DNA of 12,562 nt from NCBI GenBank assembly GCA_041485125.1, contig JBGPIT010000112.1, positions 1 through 12,562 on the forward strand. Reading direction: 5' to 3'. Numbering within the stretch: the stretch's first letter is position 1; the number at the start of each line of letters is the position of its first letter. The DNA is from JBGPIT01 sp041485125. GTDB taxonomy: Bacteria > Desulfobacterota > Binatia > UTPRO1. The notes below the pieces were generated by a model. That model saw nothing but the letters and a program-made list of their open reading frames with translations, was not told the origin of the DNA and made no database searches. The position numbers and the translations under genes were made by a program. Below are positions 1 to 6,237 of this stretch, piece by piece.

Positions 1-93
1 ACAGCCGCAACACGCTTCCGTGTAGAGGGTGCCGAGTCACGCGCTCCGTCAGATGTTGATCCGTACGCGTTTTTGAACGCGCACCCGTACACG

Positions 94-267
94 CTAAACG
101 GTCGTATCGTTGAAGTTGTCGCTCCAATCCGACGTCACCTTCCAGCGGATCGAGTAACCGAACGGTCCCGCCGTCGCGGCCTGAAGCCCGTGGGCATCGA
201 GCGTGGTGAGGACGACGAGCGCAAGCGCCAGCGCGACGGAGAGCACGAGACGATCGGGCGGGCCCAT
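94..267 (-). CDS. Small putative exported protein (57 aa)
   Basis: I do not recognise a family. The reading frame gives a 57-residue protein with a textbook Sec-type signal: a short basic start (MGPPDR), a hydrophobic core (LVLSVALALALVVL, about residues 7-20) and an Ala-rich possible cleavage zone (LQAATAG, about residues 28-34). This leaves a mature part of only about 24 residues, containing SIRWKVTSDWSDNF. Codons are GC-rich at third positions like the neighbouring genes, which supports real coding. Two ATGs lie in tandem (265-270). The second is chosen because AGGGAG at 274-279 is 6 bases from it and only 3 from the first. It lies downstream of the acyl-CoA dehydrogenase on the same strand, about 150 bases away, so it may be read from the same transcript. 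The mature part is unusually short, so it could be a truncated or frameshifted longer secreted protein whose continuation lies in positions 1-93 or outside the window. Confidence 0.45.
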   Translation of the reverse strand: MGPPDRLVLSVALALALVVLTTLDAHGLQAATAGPFGYSIRWKVTSDWSDNFNDTTV

Positions 268-421
268 CATTCGCTCCCTATGACCGATGGAAGGCCCTCG
301 TGAGGTTCGACGGCGCCGAGGTTGATCGTGGACATGTCGTGCTGGCCCACTCCCGTTCGGCACCCCTCACAAGAACCAAGACCCACGGTGCGCGAGAATC
401 CGGCTGGCCGATGGGCGCCGG

Positions 422-1576
422 TCACTTCCCCGTGCCCATCGTGCGGCGCGCGATGATCTCGCGCATCACCTCGCTCGTACCGGCGCCGATGGCAAAGCCG
501 CTGATCCCACCCGTCGCACGCGCCACGAAGTACTCCTCCATGCAGCCGTACCCACCGAACACCTGATCGCACTCAGCCGCGAGGCGCTTGAACAACTCGC
601 CGGCGAACAGCTTGGCCATCGACACAGAGACCTCGGCCTGCGGGTCGCCGGCGCACATGAGCTCAGTGGCACACCATGTCAGCGCACGGGAGGCTTCGAG
701 CTGGGTCATGAGATCGGCGAAGCGATGGCGCCACACGGGCATGGTGGCGAGCGCGCTCCCGAAAACCTCGCGCTCGCCGGCATACTGGAGCGTCTCGTTC
801 AGGATCTCGCGCATCCAGCTGTTGGCGATATACGCGAGCACCAGACGCTCACCCTGGAACAAGCGCATGATGTTGTGGAACCCGTGCCCCTCCTCGCCGA
901 CCAGATTGTGCACTGGCACCCGGCAATCCTCGAAGAAAAGCTCCGCTGTGTCCGACGAGCGCGCCATCACCTTGCGGAGCTTGCGGCCGACGGTGAAGCC
1001 GGGGGTATCGGTGGGGACGATCACGACGCTGACGCCGTGCGGACCCGCCTCGCCGGTGCGCACGGCGAGGGTGACGAAATCGGCGATCGTGCCGTTGGTG
1101 ATGAAAATCTTCGAGCCGTTGATGACGTAGTGATCGCCGTCGCGGCGCGCCGTGGTGCGCAGGCCGGCAACATTGGAGCCGGCACCGGGCTCCGTGATCC
1201 CGAGCGCGGCGATGCGCTCGCCCTTGATCGCCGGGACGAGCCATTCCCGCTTCAGCCCCTCCGAGCCGTAGGCATCGATGATGCTGGTGGCAATCTCGCA
1301 CTGCACCATGAGGCTGACGACCACGCCGACGTTGCGCCCACGCATCAGCTCCTCGACGAGGATGCCGGTGTACCAGTAGTCGAGACCACTGCCGCCGAGT
1401 GCGGGATCAAAACGCACCCCGAGAAAGCCGCTCGTCCCCGCTCTACGAAAGAGCTCTCGCGGAAACGACTGCGCACGATCCCAGTCCTCGCCGTATGGCG
1501 CAATCTCACGCTCGGCGAACGCGCGCACCGCGTGACGGAAGAGTTCATGGTCCTGGGTGTAGGGGGGAAACGCCAT
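422..1576 (-). CDS. Acyl-CoA dehydrogenase, isovaleryl/long-chain type
   Basis: This FAD flavoenzyme would make the alpha,beta double bond in an acyl-CoA and pass electrons to electron-transferring flavoprotein in the cytoplasm. At 384 aa it has the family's usual length. An N-terminal helical domain is followed by the flavin/substrate motif ITEPGAGSN (about residues 127-135), the sheet motif IFITNGT (157-163) and the C-terminal segment QVFGGYG. The catalytic base position used in medium-chain enzymes is occupied by Ala365 (IGAGTSEVM). Glu243 in GERLVLA instead matches the helix-G base of isovaleryl-CoA and long-chain acyl-CoA dehydrogenases, so the enzyme is probably active and prefers branched or long substrates (inference). 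The ATG start has a perfect AGGAGG at 1584-1589, 7 bases upstream. It follows alpha-1 and a methyltransferase remnant on the same strand, so it may be co-transcribed with the molybdenum enzyme. The exact substrate cannot be told from sequence alone. Confidence 0.93.
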   Translation of the reverse strand: MAFPPYTQDHELFRHAVRAFAEREIAPYGEDWDRAQSFPRELFRRAGTSGFLGVRFDPALGGSGLDYWYTGILVEELMRGRNVGVVVSLMVQCEIATSIIDAYGSEGLKREWLVPAIKGERIAALGITEPGAGSNVAGLRTTARRDGDHYVINGSKIFITNGTIADFVTLAVRTGEAGPHGVSVVIVPTDTPGFTVGRKLRKVMARSSDTAELFFEDCRVPVHNLVGEEGHGFHNIMRLFQGERLVLAYIANSWMREILNETLQYAGEREVFGSALATMPVWRHRFADLMTQLEASRALTWCATELMCAGDPQAEVSVSMAKLFAGELFKRLAAECDQVFGGYGCMEEYFVARATGGISGFAIGAGTSEVMREIIARRTMGTGK

Positions 1577-1604
1577 GGCCTCGCCTCCTGGAAGCGCTAC
1601 GCTC

Positions 1605-1964
1605 CCGACCGACCTTCAGCGCGCCGACGCGCGCCTGCGCCAGCTTCCCGGCGTGCGCGAGGTCGCGTAGGCGCGTGAAGTCGGCCGCGATCTTCTGCAG
1701 CATGCTCGCATCGAGACCGACGATCCGTGAGGCGGGTCGTCCCCTCGATCCAGTCCGTGAACGCGATCACGCCGCCCGGTTTCACGATGCGCACAGCCTC
1801 GGAGACGAGCCGCGGCTTGTCCGCGACGTAGCGCCACGTATCTTCCCCCAGACAAAATCGGCGCTCGCGCTCTGCGGGCCGCTCTTGCATGCGTTCGCGA
1901 GGACGAAGCAAACGCGCGCGCCGAAGCCTTCGGTCTCGCAACGCGCGCGGCCACGGGCGACCAC
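1605..1964 (-). pseudogene. Remnant of a SAM-dependent methyltransferase
   Basis: Three reading frames, read in order on the minus strand, together give recognisable class I methyltransferase sequence. Frame one has GARVCFVLANACKSG and ASADFVWG (about 1964-1845). Frame two continues with EDTWRYVADKPRLV and IVKPGGVIAFTDWIEG (about 1845-1723), the post-II/post-III region of the sarcosine/dimethylglycine or UbiE-like class. Frame three ends with RIVGLDASMLQ and LRDLAHAGKLAQA (about 1723-1605), resembling the C-terminus of the same class. The first shift falls in a run of five C on the plus strand (1845-1849), where one base appears missing. At the second, LTD joins RIVG directly, implying loss of the stretch normally between them. 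The N-terminal SAM-binding glycine motif is absent because alpha-1 ends at 1977. No intact start is seen. Frames are clear; the exact subfamily is uncertain. Confidence 0.75.
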
Positions 1965-1976
1965 AGTCTGGCTCCG

Positions 1977-4973
1977 TCAACCCCGATCATCGACGCCGCG
2001 CATGCCGGCGCCGATGTCCGCGCGCTCGGCGAGATCGATCGACGATCGCAATCCGCCGACGCGCGCGATCTCTACCGGCACGCCACGCGGCGCGTGCACC
2101 GGCCCGCTCGCGAAAACGCGATAGCGGAGATGGCCGTAGTCGCCGACGAAGTGGGTCGGCTTGTATGGCGAGGCGACGACCTCCATGTTCCCGCGCCAGT
2201 CCGCGAATTGGTACGGTTCCCACGCGTGGTAGAGGATCGCCTCGCCGGGCGCGACCGCCGGCGCGACGCGCGCGCGCACCTCGAACGCGCCGTGATCATT
2301 GCCGACCCGCACGCGGTCGTGATCGCGGATGCCGCGGGCACGCGCGTCCTCGACCGCCATCCACATCGACGGCTCGCCGCGCTGGAGGCGGAGCAGCGTC
2401 GGCTCGGCGCGCCAGAGCGCGTGGATGCTCCAGCGTGTGTGCCCGCCCGTCAGCACGATCGGATGCCGCCCGTCCGCGCGCTCGCCGGTCCCGGGCAGCG
2501 GCTTCCAGCGCGGCAGCACCTCGTCCGCCTCCACGAACCACGGATGGTCGAGATAGAATTGTTGCCGGCCCGTGAGGGTCGGCCACGCGTGCTTGCCCTC
2601 GACGTGAACGCGCGACGGCGTGAGGCTGCCGTGCGGCTCGAGCTCGCTGCCGATGCCGCTCGTCGCCCCCCAGCCGCCGACCGAGCGCGCCGCGATCGCG
2701 CCGCGCCGACGCGCCTCCTCCCAGTTCGTCCCGCGCGTCGACGACGAGCCGGCGAGGATACGGTCGAGGACGGCGACGTCGTCCCCAGGCCCGAGCCGTC
2801 CGTTCTCGGTGAAGCGATCGTAGATCGTCGCGACGTCGCCGCCGTCACCACGCGCTCGCGCGCGCGCCTGGAGCGCACGCGCGAGCAGCGCCATGATCTC
2901 CCATTCCGGCTTCGCCTCGCCGAGCGGCGCGACGGCTTGGTCGCCGACGACGACGTACGGCGAGAGCGCGACGGCGTACTTGAGCCCGCGCTTCTCGTAG
3001 TACCCCGCCACCGGCAGCAGAAGATCCGCTTTCATCCCCGTCGACGACAGCCGCATGTCGAGCGCGACGATCAGCTTCAGCTTCGGCCACAACACGCGCT
3101 CGACGACCTGCGGCAGCGGCCAGCGGCGCAGCGGGTTGACCCCCGACGTCACCAGCACCCGCGGCGGCCGGTCCGCCGCCGGCCGCACCGGCAGCCAGCC
3201 GCGCGCGATCGCCTCGTCGAAGTAGGCGCGTGCCGGCCGCGGCAACGCCGCGTCCGCGACCGTGTCGGGCACCTCGCCGAGTCCGCCATGCACGTGCAGG
3301 AAGAGATGCGACGGTGTCCACGCGAGATGCGGCGACGCCGCGGCGATCGCCTGCTCCACCATCCGCGGTGGCGACGTGTAGACGCGCAGGAGCTGGCGCG
3401 TGAGCCACGAGGGCCGCGGCCCGGCGAGAAGATCGTCGGCGCCCTCGAACGGGAGCCACGCCGCGAACCGGACGCCCGACCCGGTGCGGCCCTGCTGGCC
3501 GCGCAGCGCCGACAGCAGAATGAGCGCGCGCTGCAAGAGATCCGCGTGGTACGCCTTGCACGACCCCCACGAGGCGTAGATGAGCGTGCGGCGCGAACCC
3601 GCGAGCAGGTCGGCGAGCTGCGCCTGCGTTGTCACGCCGATGCCCGTCGTCGCCGCGACGTGCTCCGGCGTGTACGCGGCGAGGCGCGCGCGCAGATGTT
3701 CCATCACCGGCCGTACTTCGACCGGGCCCGTCACCGTGCGAGCGACGAAGCGCCCCGCCAGCGCCGGCACCAGAGCGCCGAGCGCGAGCGAGTCGCTCCA
3801 CTTTCCCGCCGTTCCCGGCGCCTCGACGATCGTCCCGGCACGAACGTCAGCAACGTAGAAGACGTCGTCGCGCCCCTGCGGCGTGAGATCCGATTCACGC
3901 AGCAGGCGCCCGGTATCGTCGCGCACGAGAAACGGCAGGTCGGTTTGCTCGCGCACGTACGCCTCGTCGATCGCCCCGCGCGCCACGAGCGCGCGTGCCA
4001 GCCCGAGCGCGAGCGCGGCGTCCGTGCCCGGTCGCGGGTTCACCCACAGCGACGCGTGGATCGCGCTCGGCGAGAAATCCGGGCTCACCGTCACGACGGT
4101 GGTTCCGCGATAGCGCGCCTCGGTCGCGAAGTGGACGTCGGGGATGCGCGTCGCGACCGGGTTCGTATGCCAGAAGACGAGCGTGTCGGCCCGCAACCAG
4201 TCGTCGGAGGTGCCGTCGACGAACGACGTTCCCCACGTCTGGACCGCGCCCATCGCGAGATCACCCGTCCCGGCGAAGCCGTCCAACATCGTCGCGTCGA
4301 GCAGTCCGAAGAGTCGCATCTCGCCCACGGTGCTCGGGCCCCAATCGATGTTCGACGTGCCGTTGTCATAGACGACGGTGTCGCGACCGCCTTCCGCGTG
4401 CGCGTCGAGGATCGCGTCAGCGAGACGGGTGAGCGCCTCGTCCCACGAGAGGCGGCGCCACTCCCCCGAGCCGCGCGCACCGACCCGTGCGAGCGGGTAC
4501 TTCAAGCGCCCGGGCGCGACCATGAGCGCGCTGTAACAACTTCCCTTCTGACAGCCGCGCGGCGCGTAGTCGGGAAGCTCGGCGTCCCGACCGCCGCCGG
4601 CTCGCGGCCGCGCGTAGACGTCAGCCTGCTCCTCGCGCCACACCATCCCGTCCTTGACGTAGAGATCGAACGCGCACGCGCTGAAGCAGTTCGCGCGCAG
4701 GTGCGTGCCGCGCACAACGCGATCCCAGCTCCACGCCCGCCGATACACGTCCTCCCAGTCGCGATACGCGGGTGGCGCCGGCACCGGTACGTCGGCGGCC
4801 GCGTCGGTCGATATACCGGTGCCGTCGGTCGAGATACCGGTGCCCCACGCCCGCGGCGCACCCGGCGCGAGCGCACGCAACGTCAGCGCAAGCGCGCCGG
4901 CGGCACCGCCGCGCAGCACCTGCCGGCGGCTCAGCTCGCGCGCAGGCCGCGCGAACATGCGAGTGCTCGTCAC
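1977..4973 (-). CDS. Tat-exported molybdopterin oxidoreductase alpha subunit, DMSO-reductase type II family
   Basis: Catalytic subunit (998 aa) binding a bis-molybdopterin-guanine-dinucleotide Mo centre and one Fe-S cluster. Residues 14-44 form a twin-arginine signal (SRRQVLRGG, then a hydrophobic stretch), so the folded enzyme should be exported to the periplasm. The cluster ligands are His91, Cys96, Cys100 and Cys141 (THLRANCFSAC, RGCQKGSC). Asp238 in GTGDLAMG lines up with the Asp Mo ligand of NarG and ethylbenzene dehydrogenase, which defines type II. The pterin-binding C-terminal domain starts near residue 843 (GGHTRWSIHALW). The start is GTG: AGGAGG at 4979-4984 lies 5 bases upstream, while an ATG five codons in lacks such a site. 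It diverges from the beta gene across 176 bases. Known relatives hydroxylate hydrocarbons or sterol side chains with water, or reduce oxyanions. The CoA-metabolism neighbours favour hydroxylation (inference). The true substrate is unknown. Confidence 0.92.
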   Translation of the reverse strand: MTSTRMFARPARELSRRQVLRGGAAGALALTLRALAPGAPRAWGTGISTDGTGISTDAAADVPVPAPPAYRDWEDVYRRAWSWDRVVRGTHLRANCFSACAFDLYVKDGMVWREEQADVYARPRAGGGRDAELPDYAPRGCQKGSCYSALMVAPGRLKYPLARVGARGSGEWRRLSWDEALTRLADAILDAHAEGGRDTVVYDNGTSNIDWGPSTVGEMRLFGLLDATMLDGFAGTGDLAMGAVQTWGTSFVDGTSDDWLRADTLVFWHTNPVATRIPDVHFATEARYRGTTVVTVSPDFSPSAIHASLWVNPRPGTDAALALGLARALVARGAIDEAYVREQTDLPFLVRDDTGRLLRESDLTPQGRDDVFYVADVRAGTIVEAPGTAGKWSDSLALGALVPALAGRFVARTVTGPVEVRPVMEHLRARLAAYTPEHVAATTGIGVTTQAQLADLLAGSRRTLIYASWGSCKAYHADLLQRALILLSALRGQQGRTGSGVRFAAWLPFEGADDLLAGPRPSWLTRQLLRVYTSPPRMVEQAIAAASPHLAWTPSHLFLHVHGGLGEVPDTVADAALPRPARAYFDEAIARGWLPVRPAADRPPRVLVTSGVNPLRRWPLPQVVERVLWPKLKLIVALDMRLSSTGMKADLLLPVAGYYEKRGLKYAVALSPYVVVGDQAVAPLGEAKPEWEIMALLARALQARARARGDGGDVATIYDRFTENGRLGPGDDVAVLDRILAGSSSTRGTNWEEARRRGAIAARSVGGWGATSGIGSELEPHGSLTPSRVHVEGKHAWPTLTGRQQFYLDHPWFVEADEVLPRWKPLPGTGERADGRHPIVLTGGHTRWSIHALWRAEPTLLRLQRGEPSMWMAVEDARARGIRDHDRVRVGNDHGAFEVRARVAPAVAPGEAILYHAWEPYQFADWRGNMEVVASPYKPTHFVGDYGHLRYRVFASGPVHAPRGVPVEIARVGGLRSSIDLAERADIGAGMRGVDDRG
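4803..4844 (+). repeat. Tandem 21-bp direct repeat inside the alpha-1 gene
   Basis: Two adjacent 21-base copies (4803-4823 and 4824-4844) differ at one base, ATATACC versus AGATACC. On the coding (minus) strand they encode GTGISTD twice, at residues 45-51 and 52-58. This is just after the Tat signal region and before the conserved enzyme fold, in what is probably a flexible linker. The repeat keeps the frame. Confidence 0.85.
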
Positions 4974-4981
4974 GACACCCT

Positions 4982-4997
4982 CCTACCGCCCGGTAGG
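4982..4997. promoter_or_regulatory. Palindrome A over the alpha-1 ribosome binding site (operator candidate)
   Basis: CCTACCG-CC-CGGTAGG is a perfect inverted repeat with 7-base arms and a 2-base spacer. It overlaps the AGGAGG of alpha-1. Its right arm CGGTAGG equals the right end of palindrome C (9126-9145) and nearly that of palindrome B (5103-5122), but the central bases are shorter by four. It may be a variant site for the same regulator, or a hairpin that hides the ribosome binding site. Confidence 0.45.
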
Positions 4998-5015
4998 GAG
5001 CGCGCCGATCGCCGA

Positions 5016-5035
5016 GGTCAGCCGATCACCTGACC
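5016..5035. repeat. Inverted repeat GGTCA-N10-TGACC in the divergent promoter region
   Basis: GGTCA (5016-5020) and TGACC (5031-5035) are perfect complements separated by 10 bases, roughly in the middle of the spacer between the divergent alpha-1 and beta genes. The spacing suits a dimeric regulator site, but the arms are short and the repeat could be chance in GC-rich DNA. Confidence 0.25.
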
Positions 5036-5102
5036 GTCGTCATCGGCGCCGCGTCCCGGCGTGACGTCGGTCATCTCGATTTGCGACACGCGGCATCCTC
5101 CG

Positions 5103-5122
5103 CCTGCCGACCGTTCGGTAGA
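5103..5122. promoter_or_regulatory. Palindrome B upstream of beta (operator candidate)
   Basis: CCTGCCGACCGTTCGGTAGA is an imperfect palindrome centred between 5112 and 5113 and matches palindrome C at 17 of 20 positions. It ends 27 bases before the beta start codon. A -10-like TAGATT (5119-5124) overlaps its right edge, so a bound protein would block transcription (inference). Size and symmetry resemble TetR-family operators found before acyl-CoA degradation genes. No clear -35 element is seen. Confidence 0.6.
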
Positions 5123-5149
5123 TTCGCGCGTCGACGAGGAGGTCACCGC

Positions 5150-6187
5150 ATGGGAACGGTCACGTCATCGAAACGCCAGCTCGCCTGGGTATTCGACTTG
5201 AACAAATGCATCGGGTGCCAGACGTGCTCGGTCGCGTGCAAGGTGCTGTGGCCCCAGAACGACCCCGGCACCGAGCAGATGTGGTGGATGACGGTCAACA
5301 CGCAGCCGGGACGCGGCACCCCGCGAGACTGGGAGAGCATGGGTGGCGGCTACGACACCGCCGGCAAGCTGCGGCTGGGCGCGATCGCGACCGAGGAAGA
5401 GATCGGCGGCGGCTGGAACTTCAACTACGACGCGGTCCTGCGCGGCGGCCGCGGCCCTGACGTCCACCTCGAGAAGACCGGGGGCAGTAAGACCTGGGGC
5501 ATGAACTGGGACGAGGACGAAGGCGGCGGCGAGTTCCCGAATGCGTACTACTTCTACCTTCCTCGGCTCTGCAATCACTGTACGCAGCCCGCGTGCCTCG
5601 AGGCCTGTCCGAACGACGCGCTCTTCAAGCGCGAGGAGGACGGGCTCGTGCTGCGCGACGAGGACCGCTGCCAGGGCGCGCAGCTCTGCCGCCGCGCGTG
5701 CCCCTACAAGAAGATCTACTTCAACAGCATGCGCAACGTGAGCCAGCACTGTATCGGCTGTTTCCCGCGCATCGACGAAGGCGTCGCGCCCGCCTGCGTC
5801 CGCCAGTGCCCCGGGCGCGCGGCGTTCATCGGATTCCTCGACGACGACGGCTGCGCCGTCGCGAAGCTCGTGCGGAAGTGGAAGATCGCGCTTCCACTGC
5901 ATCCCGAGTTCGGTACACACCCGAACGTCTACTACGTACCGCCCCTCTCGCCCGCGCCACTCCACGCCGACGGCAGCTTCGACGAGAGTGGCCGGCGCAT
6001 ACCGCCCGCGTATCTCGAGTCGCTTTTCGGGCGCGAGGTGCACGGAGCGCTCGAGATGCTCGGCAGCGAGCTCGCGAAGAAGCGACGCGGCGACGAGTCG
6101 GAGATCCTCGACACGCTCATCCTCTACAAGTGGAAGGACGCGCTCGGCCACCTCGACCGCGATCCGGCGACGATCGTCTGGAAATGA
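5150..6187 (+). CDS. Four-cluster iron-sulfur beta subunit of a type II molybdenum enzyme
   Basis: This 345-aa electron-transfer subunit, of the NarH/ethylbenzene dehydrogenase beta family, would carry electrons from the Mo subunit through four Fe-S clusters. Four Cys sets are visible: Cys20/23/26/30 (CIGCQTCSVAC), Cys141/144/149/153 (CNHCTQPACLEAC), Cys174/180/184 (CQGAQLCRRAC) and Cys201/204/216/220. In the third set Ala177 sits where a second Cys would be; relatives have Trp or Tyr there and hold a 3Fe-4S cluster, so the same is expected here. The length is close to that of ethylbenzene dehydrogenase beta and well short of NarH. The start ATG follows GAGGAGG (5136-5142) with 7 bases between; an upstream in-frame ATG near 5081 lacks support. 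There is no signal peptide, as usual for beta subunits, which can leave the cell only as riders on a Tat-exported alpha. It lies between two alpha genes and could serve either or both. Confidence 0.95.
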   Translation: MGTVTSSKRQLAWVFDLNKCIGCQTCSVACKVLWPQNDPGTEQMWWMTVNTQPGRGTPRDWESMGGGYDTAGKLRLGAIATEEEIGGGWNFNYDAVLRGGRGPDVHLEKTGGSKTWGMNWDEDEGGGEFPNAYYFYLPRLCNHCTQPACLEACPNDALFKREEDGLVLRDEDRCQGAQLCRRACPYKKIYFNSMRNVSQHCIGCFPRIDEGVAPACVRQCPGRAAFIGFLDDDGCAVAKLVRKWKIALPLHPEFGTHPNVYYVPPLSPAPLHADGSFDESGRRIPPAYLESLFGREVHGALEMLGSELAKKRRGDESEILDTLILYKWKDALGHLDRDPATIVWK

Positions 6188-6237
6188 CGGCGCACGGCGA
6201 AGGCGAGCTCGAGGCGCGCGACAAGGAGCAGACATGA
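6184..6237 (+). CDS. Possible 17-codon coupling minicistron between beta and alpha-2
   Basis: An ATG at 6184 overlaps the beta stop as ATGA and opens a 17-codon frame (MTAHGEGELEARDKEQT). Its TGA at 6235-6237 overlaps the alpha-2 ATG, again as ATGA. The peptide is charged and unlike any domain I know. If translated, it would let ribosomes finishing beta pass on to alpha-2, keeping the two subunits balanced. It has no good ribosome binding site of its own, and alpha-2 has AAGGAG, so it may be only spacer. Confidence 0.25.
   Translation: MTAHGEGELEARDKEQT

Noticed and set aside
157..166. ACCGAACGGT, identical on the other strand to the core of palindrome B
   Set aside because: It lies within the coding part of the small exported protein, not before a gene, and the flanking bases do not match the other sites.
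1605..1619. CCGACCGACCTTC upstream of the acyl-CoA dehydrogenase at 422-1576, resembling half of the operator
   Set aside because: Only one arm matches; the other half is not symmetric, and the stretch is explained as methyltransferase remnant.
2094..5033. Very long open frame on the plus strand opposite alpha-1
   Set aside because: It is Arg/His-rich with no recognisable motif. Such antisense frames are expected opposite GC-rich genes, and alpha-1 carries all conserved motifs.
5988..6233. In-frame upstream extension of alpha-2
   Set aside because: It overlaps the end of beta, is Ser/Arg-rich shadow sequence and has no Tat motif; the ATG at 6234 has a good ribosome binding site.
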